Positions 45,516-55,723 of a DNA stretch of 64,000 nt are shown here, piece by piece (the stretch's first letter is position 1; every line of letters starts with the position of its first letter). Made by a program: the position numbers and the translations under genes. The DNA is from Gari tellinella (Eukaryota > Mollusca > Bivalvia > Cardiida > Psammobiidae). A model generated the notes under the pieces. The model was not told where the DNA came from. It worked only from the letters and a program-made list of their open reading frames with translations, and ran no database searches. The stretch is taken from assembly GCA_922989275.2 (NCBI GenBank), contig OV277869.1, positions 23,198,189-23,262,188 of the forward strand, in the 5' to 3' direction.

Positions 45516-45587
45516 GCTTAAAGCAGTCTGAAAGTAAAGCAGAAGTCACATTAAGACACATTCTGCTTTATTTTCAACCTTCTTTAA
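45516..45587. repeat. Core B hairpin
   Basis: AAAGCAGTCTGAAAGTAAAG..ACACATTCTGCTTTATTTTCAACCTTCTTTAA. It overlaps the TTAA of the next element by its last bases. Confidence 0.75.
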
Positions 45588-45847
45588 CCCTTTATCCCAT
45601 AGCCTGTTTCTAGTTTTGAAGACAGGTGGTATTTAAAGCAGGTTGAGAGTAAAGCAGAATCCTTTAAGCTATCATCTGCTCAGATATATAATATATCTTA
45701 TGGTTGATCTTCATGACTGTATTGAATGGAACTTTTTTCTTCAGTGGAAGAATGAATTAAATGTGCTAAAATGTGCTTCTATGGGTGAAAGGGTTACGGG
45801 ATATTCTTTCTTCAAAATTAGAAATATGCTATGGGGTAAAAGGTTAA
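45584..45847. mobile_element. TTAA-flanked MITE (CCCTTTATCCCATAGCC ends)
   Basis: TTAACCCTTTATCCCATAGCC (left) and GCTATGGGGTAAAAGGTTAA (right) are inverted; 264 bp. It contains only one core B arm (about 45632-45660), so the hairpin has been lost or cut down in this copy. Confidence 0.8.
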
Positions 45848-45944
45848 AACCGTTATTTGAAACTCAATTTGAGTAGCCGCTACATCTGTATCTAGGTTTT
45901 ACTGTATTGCTTTTTGATGTTATTGTTACATGTTCTAGTTAGTA

Positions 45945-46146
45945 CAATAAACCCTCTCTATAACGACCACTAAAAAAGAAGGCTATTTGTCCGTATAAAG
46001 GACAGGTTACAGCTTAAAGCAATGTGAAAGTGAAACAGAAAGCTCCTGTAGGAGCTTTCTGTTTCACTTTCATATTGGTTTAAGCAGTCAGCTGTTTTAA
46101 ACGGCTAATATTTGACATAAGTTAGTGTTATAAAGAGGTTCTACTG
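45945..46146. mobile_element. Pogo-like MITE (AACCTCTCTATAACGACC ends) with core B, 24 bp before the gene 2 start codon
   Basis: CAATAAACCCTCTCTATAACGACCACTAA mirrors TTAGTGTTATAAAGAGGTTCTACTG; 202 bp. Core B at 46013-46083. It ends 23 bp upstream of the ATG at 46170. Confidence 0.8.
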
Positions 46147-46169
46147 TTTCATGTTTCAGGCGACTCAGG

Positions 46170-46248
46170 ATGTTGAAAGTTGTGGTGCTTTACCTGGTTA
46201 TGTCATGCACTGTCCATGTTGGGCTTACAGGAGAGAACAATAGAGGAT
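46170..46248 (+). CDS. Gene 2, first coding exon (signal peptide)
   Basis: The ATG at 46170 opens MLKVVVLYLVMSCTVHVG-L, a basic residue followed by a hydrophobic core and a small-residue region, then TGENNRG. This reads as a secretory signal peptide. The exon ends in phase 1 at a GTAAGT donor (46249). The following exon at 47988 begins with two bases that complete Ser, so the phase agrees. CTACTGTTTCATGTTTCAG (ending 46159) just upstream resembles an acceptor, so a 5' UTR intron is possible. MITEs abut both sides. The exon is short, so its support rests mainly on the signal peptide, the splice phase and the downstream exons. Confidence 0.65.
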
Positions 46249-46255
46249 GTAAGTA

Positions 46256-46623
46256 CAGTGAAACCCCTCTAAACCGGAACCCCTGAATACCGGAATCCTC
46301 TCTAAACCGGACAAAAGCTTTGGTCCCGTTTCCAATCCTTTTTTAATGTTACCCATTACACCATCAGCATGCCTTATAACGTCTTTGATTTTTTCTTTCA
46401 CTGAAGAAAATGGTTTGTACACTCTAGCAGAAAATAGCTTAAAGCAGGTTGAAAGTAAAGCAGAATGCGCATTCAGGCGCATTCTGCTTTACTTTCAATC
46501 TGCTTTAAGTGGTCAGCTATCGTCCATACTAGAAACAAGTTAAAACCCCTCTAAACCGGAAACCCCTTTAAACCGGACATTTTTGCTATCCTCACACATG
46601 TCCGGTGTAGAGGGGTTTCACTG
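46256..46623. mobile_element. Pogo-like MITE (CAGTGAAACCCCTCTAAACCGG ends) starting at the exon 1 splice donor
   Basis: Ends CAGTGAAACCCCTCTAAACC and its mirror ending GGGGTTTCACTG, with TA duplicated; 368 bp. The left TA is the last two bases of the donor GTAAGTA. Inside is a degenerate piece of the TTAA/core B family (about 46350-46545; core B at 46438-46508). Confidence 0.85.
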
Positions 46624-46655
46624 TATTTATTTTTATTCCCTTCATTACTCGTTTC

Positions 46656-46698
46656 GTAACGCAGCGTCTGGTCAGGATCCAAACTGTTTGACACTCGT
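46656..46698. repeat. Core A half-hairpin
   Basis: AACGCAGCGTCTGGTCAGGATCCAAACTGTTTG with the family's right flank (GGCGACAATATGACGACG). Confidence 0.6.
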
Positions 46699-46699
46699 A

Positions 46700-47420
46700 C
46701 CGATATTTCTCCAGCTATCCCACCATAAATCTTACTTTGAAATGATCTTGCCGGCGACAATATGACGACGAAGAGGTAAAGAACGGGCGATTTATTTAGC
46801 GCTAAAAATGATGTAAGGACCATCGCGACAGTTAAGGTTCTAAGGGGCAAAAGGAGACAACTCATGCAACATATTTGCATGAGTTGCATCCCTTTGATCA
46901 TTACTTCATGATTAATGTTTATATGCGTATTTTTATTTTTTCTATGTCAGTAAGCTAAATTATGCGATCATTCCTGCATTTGGCAACCACAATTTCAGTG
47001 AATAAATGCGTCAACAATAGTTGTGATAAATATTATCAAAAACTGAATGTAAGAACAGTCGAGGAAAACAATTTGAAAAATAACTATTTGATGTGTTCTT
47101 TTTTTTGACGGGTAATATGTTGTTTTCATCTTTTGGGTGCTACTTGCTCCAATTTTTTTCCATTTTATGAAAATATATATATATAACCCAGCAAATAAAG
47201 TGTATTACAAAGCTGAAGAGATTTTATGATAAAAAGCACGTGTCTCCGGATAACTAGGGGTATACACAAAAATAAGCTATTGACAAAATTCCAGTTCGAG
47301 GACCCCCTATTTTTATTTAACATTTTTGCTTTACAGCGTATGTACTAGCACCATGTAAACTTTATAATAAATCTGAATGTTATGAAACTGGCGCGATGGT
47401 CTTTAACAAGAAAGGATAAT
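46700..47420. other. Gene 2 intron 1, nothing else recognised
   Basis: AT-rich; TATATATATA run at about 47174. Confidence 0.4.
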
Positions 47421-47423
47421 GTG

Positions 47424-47766
47424 TTCTCACATAACTACCCCTGTTTTCTATAGCGAACAACGGTCATGGATATCCTTAACTCAAACATGTGTAAGATCAG
47501 TTTGATGGCGTCACTATAACGTCACTATTTATAACGTTTTGACGTCACGGGGTTAAAAAAAATGCCTATTGCTTTAGAAAATAGCTTAAAATCGTTAGTT
47601 ATGTGAGAAAAAGAATCTGTCATTCGACGATGTTTAAGACAAGTTGATCTCAAGCTCGTCTAAAATAGAAAAGTTATTAGGCTCGCCAAGGCTCGCTTAA
47701 TTTAACATTTCAATTCTAGACTCGTTTGAGATAAGCTTGTCTTACACATCGACTCATGACATATCC
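47424..47766. mobile_element. Two-part palindromic element, copy 3 (complete)
   Basis: Part 1 TTCTCACATAACTACC / GTTAGTTATGTGAGAA (to 47612); part 2 GTCATTCGACGATGTTTAAG / GTCTTACACATCGACTCATGAC hairpin. Lies in gene 2 intron 1. Confidence 0.8.
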
Positions 47767-47825
47767 TATATGTCTCCACTGTAGTCCGTCGCTCTTTCAA
47801 AATTGTACACAATTAGTATTATTTC

Positions 47826-47897
47826 AGAAAGAGAGAGAGAGAGAAAACGAGAGACAGATAGATAGAGAGAGAGAGAGAGAGAGCAAGAGAGAGAGAT
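47826..47897. repeat. GA microsatellite
   Basis: AGAGAGAGAGAG with ACAGATAGATAG interruption, then ATTGATTGATTG. Confidence 0.9.
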
Positions 47898-47987
47898 TGA
47901 TTGATTGAAATAGGATGTGACCGACATATCTATCAATTTAACTCCCTCAATATATCGATAGTACTATTGCTTTCACTTTTAACATAG

Positions 47988-48130
47988 CTAACATGCCTTG
48001 CTGTGACGAAAATACATTAAGCGTGGACCTTACCTCCGGGGGTATCTCTGGGACTCCTGGGGCATTTGGGGCCAGCGTGGTAAGCAGTTTCACAAGAGGT
48101 TCAGACTGTGACAGTCAAGGTGTATTGAAG
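47988..48130 (+). CDS. Gene 2, second coding exon
   Basis: Acceptor TTGCTTTCACTTTTAACATAG; the frame is S-NMPCCDENTLSVDLTSGG, then ISGTPGAFGASVVSS and RGSDCDSQGVLK; donor GTAAAG. It enters in phase 1 and leaves in phase 0, matching both neighbours. It carries three Cys, which with those of the next exon fits an extracellular disulphide-rich protein. No paralogous counterpart was found for gene 1. No family was recognised. Confidence 0.7.
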
Positions 48131-48172
48131 GTAAAGAGTGACACATGTTATTAGTTATAGTGCGCAGTGTAC

Positions 48173-48381
48173 TTAACCCATTTGTGCCAACGATCCCATA
48201 TATGGGACACAGACAAACAGTGTAGACTCTGATCAGACGCTGCATTATGCTCTTGATCAGAGTCTACACTGTTTGCTGATAGGAATTTCAATATAAAACA
48301 AAATGAAAATGAAAATGAAAATTTTGACCAGGCATCCCTTTGATAAAAAATGGAAGAATCCACTTGGCATAAATGGGTTAA
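48173..48381. mobile_element. TTAA-flanked MITE (CCCATTTGTGCC ends), intact, with core A subtype
   Basis: TTAACCCATTTGTGCC / GGCATAAATGGGTTAA, 209 bp, core A subtype hairpin at 48215-48280 (AAACAGTGTAGACTCTGATC arms). Lies in gene 2 intron 2. This is the intact reference for the split copy 42756-44521. Confidence 0.9.
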
Positions 48382-48772
48382 TATGGATTATACACTGCCA
48401 GTGATTTCTTATGGGACTCTGGTTTCGCCCTCGTCCCATATTGAATTACTGACAGTGTATATTCCATACGAGATTATTTTTTTAAATGTATATACTTACG
48501 GTCTGTCTTCTATATCTACTTTTTCTCTTCAAGACGAACATGCATGACCTGTGCATTACCCATGCGTTCCGTCGCGTTGTGGTATCGTAGATATCCTAAA
48601 GGGTGGTCATACGAGCGGTTGTTACCAATGTTTTAATTATTAAATTTCGTCAAAGATATTGATATTGAATTAAAGTTGCCAAAGTATACTGGTAATTGTT
48701 TTCATAATGTGATATCTGCGGCAAACAACTAGCTTTATTTATAAAATAAGAGTTTTACTGTTTTGTAAATAG

Positions 48773-48920
48773 GTCACGTTTGACAAACCTTCGAGGAATG
48801 AAAGACAATGCGAAGTTACATGCAACAGACACATGTTGAAAGTTGACATGACGTTACACAGCGAGGTGAGGGATGACTGGTTATTCAACTTTGGAAATAG
48901 TCCTACGAATAACGGATACG
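48773..48920 (+). CDS. Gene 2, third coding exon, paralogue of 15598-15745
   Basis: Acceptor GAGTTTTACTGTTTTGTAAATAG; the frame is VTFDKPSRNERQCEVTCNRH, MLKVDMTLHSEV, then DDWLFNFGNSPTNNGY; donor GTATGT in phase 1. It is 148 bp, exactly as in gene 1, with 21/49 identical residues and both Cys and the MLKVDM block kept. Together with the upstream exons it gives a secreted protein of which about 120 residues are visible here. The terminal exon corresponding to 29328-29692 is absent intact; a possible decayed piece lies beyond the satellite at about 55115-55285. Confidence 0.75.
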
Positions 48921-49019
48921 GTATGTACACTCCGTGTAGGCCAGCTTTGATGGTATAGGAACGCTAAATAGCCTAACATGTTTTCGTGGTGTTGTCGAAA
49001 GACGTACCCATATGAATAC

Positions 49020-49100
49020 ATGTACAATGAAACCCCTGTTAACCGACATGTGTCGGGACAACATAAGTTTCCGATTTAGAGGGGTTTCCAGTTCAGAGGG
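49020..49100. repeat. Pogo-like MITE end pair, degenerate
   Basis: ACAATGAAACCCCTGTTAACCGACA and TCCGATTTAGAGGGGTTTCCAG are facing copies of the CAGTGAAACCCC terminus, about 80 bp in all. Confidence 0.55.
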
Positions 49101-49103
49101 ATT

Positions 49104-49349
49104 TTCACCCATCATCCAATAGCTTGTTTCTAGTAAGGAAGATAGCTGACCACTTAATCAGCTTGAAAGTAAAGCAGAATGCACTTTAACGCACAGTCTG
49201 CTTCTATTCAACCTGCTTTAAGCTATCATCCACTAGAATATAGAAATGATTTCGGTTGATACGTATTCATGAATGTATTTTTGTCAGTTTAGGAATAAAT
49301 CTAAGGTGTAAAAAGGCGTAACATACGTATTTATGGTGTAATAAGTTGA
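49104..49349. mobile_element. TTAA-family MITE with core B, degenerate
   Basis: Left TTCACCCATCATCCAATAGC, right GTATTTATGGTGTAATAAG-TTGA; core B at 49159-49233. 246 bp, same family as 9645-9907 and 45584-45847. Confidence 0.6.
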
Positions 49350-49529
49350 AATAAAGAAGGATAGGAAACGGGACTAAAGAAACCTTGGCTATAACAACAC
49401 CATTATTGCAGACGGGGATCTAATACTTGGTATATGAGCTGCTTGTGTCAAGACCTTTCCGACCATGTCAATAGTTTTGTAATCGTGTCCTTGCAATTGA
49501 TGTTTGCCCGTCTTGTCTAAATATATGTA

Positions 49530-49722
49530 CAGTCGAACTTCGATATCTCGAACTCGTTTAGGGCGAACATACCCGTATTTCAAAGTTAAAACGTTGCTAA
49601 GCCATATTTTAACTTTGAAATATGGGAATGTACGACTGAACCGAACATGAAATAATGCAGTTCAAGTGTCGAACTATCGGATAGTTCGAGTTAAGCGAGT
49701 TCGAGATATCAAAATGCGATTG
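49530..49722. mobile_element. Pogo-like MITE, CAGTCGAACTTCGATATCTC ends
   Basis: CAGTCGAACTTCGATATCTCGAACTCG (left) and CGAGTTCGAGATATCAAAATGCGATTG (right) after TA. Inner part CATACCCGTATTTCAAAGTT / AACTTTGAAATATGGGAATGTACG is also inverted. The left end corresponds to the unit of the satellite at 38330-39640. Confidence 0.75.
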
Positions 49723-49724
49723 TT

Positions 49725-50370
49725 AATGCGTATAACATTTAAACTAATATGTTCTGATACTTTTCATACTTGGTATGTATCTTTCTGGTGTCGATAACTC
49801 TCCAACCAAACGAGTTTTGCTTTCATGTTTGGAATGCGTTTTTTTGTTTATAGATATTTAAAACCATACAATTTCATATATCTTCACATTTGTCAACTTT
49901 TGCAAAAAAGCACGTACATTACCGAATCTTCTGCTGACTGGGGAATTTGAGATTAACAAACACACTCTGTTTTTGCCTGTCCTGATTCTGATCTTAGATT
50001 ATCCCTAGACGGGTTGTGGCCAAACCGTTGACCGACAAGCGTTAACAGTTTGTAAACCACTATGTGATAATGACATCTGAAAGGTAAAGGAAAGATGTTT
50101 TCAAAATTGAGAAGCCGCTTGAAAATTTCTGAGGAAAATCTCTACGGTTGCTTACGAATAGGGATTCTGTTATTTTCATGATATTATTGGCGTACTGGAT
50201 AATATACAATGTAATACAGGCGTGTTGAGGTACCAGTCAAGTCCATTGTTCCATGGTACATGTATTTGGAAAGACAAAAAGTTCGAACATCTTTTACTTT
50301 GGGCAAACCGTTTTGACTGTTCCTCTAAACACACAAAATAACTAGGTCTGTGAAGTTAGCTGTTAGTTGT
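49725..50370. other. No gene recognised
   Basis: Expected position range for a gene 2 last exon, but no matching frame was seen. Confidence 0.4.
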
Positions 50371-53300
50371 TAGTTGGTTATTCAGAAGTGTATTCGGGAA
50401 TTCGGGAAAATGCAACACGCCGTACAGGCGTACATATACATCCAAACTAACAGCCAGCCGTGAGTTGGTTATTCAGAAGTGTATTCGAACAATACTTTGC
50501 ACTTTTGAATTCACAGCCAGCCGTGAGTTGGTTATTTAGAAGTGTATTCGAAAAAACATTGCACTTTTGAATTCACAGCCAGCCAGAAGTTGGTTATTCA
50601 GAAGTGTATTTGGAAAAAACATTGCAATTTTGAATTCACAGCCAGCTGTGAGTTGGTTATTCAGAAGTGTATTCGAAAAAAAAATTTGAACTCACAGCCA
50701 GCCGTGAGTTGGTTATTCAGAAGTGTATTCGAAAAAACATTGCACTTTTGAATTCACAGCCAGCCAGAAGTTGGTTATTCAGAAGTGTATTTGGAAAAAA
50801 CATTGCAATTTTGAATTCACAGCCAGCTGTGAGTTGGTTATTCAGAAGTGTATTCGAAAAAAAAATTTGAACTCACAGCCAGCCGTGAGTTGGTTATTCA
50901 GAAGTGTATTCGAAAAAAACATTGCACTTTTGAATTCACAGCCAGCCGTGAGTTGGTTATTCAGAAGTGTATTCGGAAAAAACATTGCAATTTTGAATTC
51001 ACAGCCAGCTGTGAGTTGGTTATTCAGAAGTGTATTCGAAAACAACATTGCACTTTTGAATTCACAGCCAGCTGTGAGTTGGTTATTCAGAAGTGTATTC
51101 GGAAAAAAACATTGCAATTTTGAATTCACAGCCAGCTGTGAGTTGGTTATTCAAAAGTGTATTCGAAATTTTTTTGAATTCACAGCCAGCCGTGAGTTAA
51201 TTTTTCAGAAGTGTATTCGAAAAATACCTTGCACTTTTGAATAAACATCCAGCCGTGAGTTGGCTATTCAGAAGTGTATTCGTAAAAAAACATTGTAATT
51301 TTGAATTCACAGCCAGCTGTGAGTTGGTTATTCAGAAGTGATTTGGAAAAAAACATCGCACTTTTGAATTTACAGCCAGCTGTGAGTTGGTTATTCAGAA
51401 GTGTATTCGAAAAAAACATTGCACTTTTGAATTCACAGCCAGCTGTGAGTTGTTTATTAAGAAGTGTATTCGGAAAAAGCATTGCAATTTTGAATTCACA
51501 GCCAGCTGTGAGTTGGTTATTCAGAAGTGTATTCGAAAAAAATTGAATTCACAGCCAGCCGTGAGTTGGTTATTCAGAAGTGTATTCGAAAAAAACATTG
51601 CACTTTTGAATTCACAGCCAGCTGTGAGTTGGTTATTCAGAAGTGTATTCGAAAAAAACATTCCACTTTTGAATTCACAGCCAGCCGTGAGTTGTTTATT
51701 CAGAAGTTTTTTCGAACAATACATTGCACTTTGAATTCACAGCCAGCCGTGAGTTGGCTATTCAGAAGTGTATTCGAAAAAACATTGCACTTTTGAATTC
51801 ACAGCCAGCTGTGAGTTGTTTATTCAGAAATGTATTCGGAAAAAAACATTGCAATTTTGAATTCACAGCCAGCTGTGAGTTGGTTATTCAGAAGTGTATT
51901 CGAAAAAAAATTGCACTTTTTAATTCACAGCCAGCCGTGAGTTGGTTATTCAGAAGTGTATTCGGAAAAAACATTGCAATTTTGAATTCACAGCCAGCTG
52001 TGAGTTGGTTATTCAGAAGTGTATTCGAAAACAACATTGCACTTTTGAATTCACAGTCAGCCGTGAGTTGTTTATTCAGAAGTGTATTCGAACAATACAT
52101 TGCACTTTTGAATTCACAGTCAGCTGTGAGTTGGTTATTCAGAAGTGTATTCCCAAAAAAACATTCCATTTTTGAATTCACAGCCAGCCGTGAGTTGTTT
52201 ATTCAGAAGTTTATTCGAACAATACATTGCACTTTGAAATCACAGCCAGCCGTGAGTTGGTTATTCAGAAGTGTATTCGAAAATACATTGCACTTTTGAA
52301 TTCACAGCCAGCTGTGAGTTGTTTATTCAGAAGTGTATTCGGAAAAAAATTGCAATTTTGAATTCACAGCCAGCTGTGAGTTGGTTATTCAGATGTGTAT
52401 TCGAAATAAATTTGAATTCACAGCCTGCCGTGAGTTGGTTATCAGAAGTGTATTCGAAAAATACCTTGCACTTTTGAATAGACATCCAGCCGTGAGTTGG
52501 CTATTCAGAAGTGTATTCGAAAAAAAATTGTAATTTTGAATTCACAGCAAGCTGTGAGTTGGTTATTCAGAAGTGTATTCGAAAAAAAATCGCACTTTTG
52601 AATTCACAGCCAGCTGTGAGTTGGTTATTCACAAGTTTATTCGAAAAAACATTGCACTCTTGAATTCACAGCCAGCTGTGAGTTGCCTATTCAGAAGTGT
52701 ATTCGAAAAAAACATTGCTAATTTGAATTCACAGCCAGCTAAGAATAGGTTATTCAATAGTGTATTCGAAAAATACATTGCACTTTTGAATTCACAGCTA
52801 GCCGTGAGTTGGTTATTCAGAAGTTTATTCGAAAAAAGCATTGCAATTTTGAATTCATAGCCAGCTGTGAGTTGGTTATTCCGAAGTGTATTCGAAAAAA
52901 GCATTGCACTTTTGAATTCACAGTCAGCCATGAGTTGGTTATTCAGAAGTGTATTCGAAAGTACATTGCAATTTTGAATTCACAGCCAGCCGTGAGTTGG
53001 TAATTCAGAAGTGAATTCGAAAAGAACATTGCACTTTTGAATTCACAGCCAGCTGTGAGTTGGTTATTCAGAAGTGTATTCGAAATAAACATTCCACTTT
53101 TGAATTCACAGCCAGCCGTGAGTTGTTTATTCAGAAGTTTATTCGAACAATACATTGCACTTTGAATTCACAGCCAGCCGTGAGTTGGTTATTCAGAAGT
53201 GTATTCGAAAACAACATTGCACTTTTGAATTCACAGCCAGCTGTGAGTTGTTTATTCAGAAGTGTATTCGGAAAAAACATTGCAATTTTGAATTCACAGC

Positions 53301-55114
53301 CAGCTGTGAGTTGGTTTTTCAGAAGTGTATTAAAAAAAAATTTGAATTAACAGCCAGCCGTGAGTTGGTTATTCAGACGTGTATTCGAAAATTACCTTGC
53401 ACTTTTCAATTAACATCCAGCCGTGAGTTGGCTATTCAGAAGTGTATTCGTAAAAAAACATTGTAATTTTGAATTCACAGCCAGCTGTGAGTTGGTTATT
53501 CAGAAGTGTATTCGAAAATACATTGCACTTTTGAATTCACAGTCAGCTGTGAGTTGGTTATTCAGAAGTGTATTCGAAAACAACATTGCACTTTTGAATT
53601 CACAGCCAGCTGTGAGTTGGTTGTTCAGCAGTGTATTCGACAATTCATTGCACTTTTGAATTCACAGTCAGCTGTGAGTTGGTTATTCAGAAGTGTATTC
53701 GAAAAAAACATCGCACTTTTGAATTCACAGCCAGCTGTGAGTTGGTTATTCAGAAGTGTATTCGAAAAATACCTTGCACTTTTGAATTCACAGCCAGCTG
53801 TGAGTTGGTTATTCAGAAGGGTTTTCGTAAAAAACATTGCGGTTTTGAATTCACAGCCAGCCGTGTGTTGGCCAAAAATGTATTCGAAAAAATCATTGTA
53901 ATTTTGAATTCACAGCCAGCTGTGAGTTGGTTATTCAGAAGTGTATTCGAAAAAAACATTGCTTTTTTGAATTCACAGCCAGCTGTGAGTTGGTTATTCA
54001 GAAGTTTATTCGAAAAAGACATTGCACTTTTGAATTCACAGCCAGCTGTGAGTTGGCTATTCAGAAGTGTATTCGAAAAAAAAAATTGCAAATTTGAATT
54101 CACAGCCAGCTGTGAGTTGGTTATTCAGAAGTGTATTCGAACAATACATTGCACTTTTGAATTCACAGCCAGCCGTGAGTTGGTTAATCAGAAGTGTATT
54201 CGGAAAAAGCATTGCAATTTTGAATTCACAGCCAGCTGTGAGTTGGTTATTCAGAAGTGTATTCGAAAACAGCATTGCACTTTTGAATTCACAGCCAGCT
54301 GTGAGTTGGTTATTCAGAAGAGTATTCGAAAATACATTGCACTTTTGAATTCACAGCCAGCTGTGAGTTGGTTATTCAGAAGTGTATTCGAAAACAACAT
54401 TGCACTTTTGAATTCACAGCCAGCTGTGAGTTGGTTGTTCAGCGGTGTATTCGAAAATACATTGCACTTTTGAATTCACAGCCAGCTGTGAGTTGGTTAT
54501 TCAGAAATGTATTCGAAAAATACCGTGCACTTTTGAATTCACAGCCAGCTGTGAGTTGGTTATTCAGAAGTGTATTCGAAAAAAACATTGTAATTTTGAA
54601 TTCACATCCAGCTTTGAGTTGGTTATTCAGAAGTGTATTCGAAAAAAACATTGCACTTTTGAATTCACAGCCAGCTGTGAGTTGGTTATTCAGAAGTGTA
54701 TTCGAAAAATACCGTGCACTTTTGAATTCACAGCCAGCGGTGAGTTGGTTATTCAGAAGTGTATTCGAAAAACCATTGCACTTTTGAATTCACATCCAGC
54801 CGTGAGTTGGTTATTCAGAAGTGTATTCGGAAAAAACATTGCACTTTTGAATTCACAGCCAGCCGTGAGTTGGTTATTCAGAAGTGTATTCGGATATACA
54901 TTGCAATTTTGAATTCACAGACAGCCGTGAGTTGGCTATTCAGAAGTGTATTCGAAAAAAAACATTGCAATTTTGAATTCACAGCTAGCCGTGAGTTGGT
55001 TATTCAGAAGGGTATTCGAAAAATACATTGCACTTTTGAATTCACAGCAATCCGTGAGTTGGTTATTCAGAAGTGTATTCGAAAATACATTGCAATTTTG
55101 AATTCACAGCCAGC
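50371..55114 (+). repeat. 62-63-bp satellite, array 1 (about 76 units)
   Basis: Unit: TTTTGAATTCACAGCCAGCT then GTGAGTTGGTTATTCAGAAG, TGTATTCGAAAAAAACATTG and CAC. Measured unit spacings are 62 and 63 bp, with occasional 53-56-bp short units. Variants alternate (AGCCG/AGCTG, GCACTTTT/GCAATTTT, CGGAAAA/CGAAAA). Two adjacent 181-bp three-unit blocks (50549 and 50730) show higher-order repetition. EcoRI and often PvuII sites occur every unit. All long open frames here, on both strands, follow from the unit being stop-poor and are not genes. Confidence 0.95.
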
Positions 55115-55284
55115 TGTGAGACGGACGGATGCGTAGCACCGTTCTCCAATGACAGTGATTTATATGGTTTGCTACGATGAAATACGATTCAGATCGGGCT
55201 ACTACAGTTTAGTACGGAGACTAACGGGTAAAAGCGAATGTACACACACACAACAGAACTGTTTTGGAGGAAGTTTTACACAGT
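55115..55284 (+). pseudogene. Possible decayed terminal exon of gene 2
   Basis: APFSNDSDLYGLLR (one frame), then, after a shift, EIRFRSGYYSLVRR..ECTHTQQNCF, loosely matches WSNDNC..SVRVGSGFYDVSK..YTCNETCFF of the exon at 29328. It starts where the satellite stops and is cut at 55285 by a TTAA MITE. The similarity is short and by eye; chance is not excluded. Confidence 0.3.
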
Positions 55285-55534
55285 TTAACCCATTACTTCA
55301 TGAATGCGCCATTTTACGACTTTTATTTATTCTTCAACTGGAGAAAAGAGTTCCTTTTGATAAAGTCATGAGTATCTACCGTAACAAATTCTTTCTTAAT
55401 ACAAGCAAACTGTAGCTTAATGCAGGCGGAAAGCAAAGCAGCATTCCACTGAAGGCTCATCTGCTTTACTTTCAACCTGCTTAAAGTGGTCACTTATCTA
55501 CATTACTAGAAATAGGCTATGGCATAATGGTTAA
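55285..55534. mobile_element. TTAA-flanked MITE (CCCATTACTTC ends) with core B
   Basis: TTAACCCATTA at the left and TAATGGTTAA at the right, 250 bp; core B at 55413-55486; interior AGAAATAGGCTATGGCATAATGG as in 9645-9907. Confidence 0.8.
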
Positions 55535-55544
55535 ATATGGAATC

Positions 55545-55618
55545 AGAATCTAGAACAGATAAGATCCTGATGAGATACTGCGTTACTTGGCGTCCCAACT
55601 GGATCCAAACTAATGGAA
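55545..55618. repeat. Core A hairpin, old copy
   Basis: AACAGATAAGATCCTGATGAGATAC left; CTTGGCGTCCCAACTGGATCCAAACTA right. Confidence 0.5.
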
Positions 55619-55723
55619 TCACAATTTCCTCTCTAGCAGCGAAGAGGTTAATTTTACCTGTAGTTTTATTAAACGCAAACGTGTTTGCAAAATCTATAGT
55701 AGTACAAAGCATTACAATTACAA

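Noticed and set aside
50371..55114. CENP-B box in the 62-bp satellite
   Set aside because: The unit has ATTCGAAAAA but lacks the CGGG part of the motif.
50542..55136. Many overlapping open frames of 60-280 codons on both strands rich in FTASCELVIQKCIRK-like repeats
   Set aside because: They are translations of the 62-63-bp satellite. Multiple frames and both strands are open at once, and frame changes follow 62-bp units, so there is no sign of a repeat protein gene.
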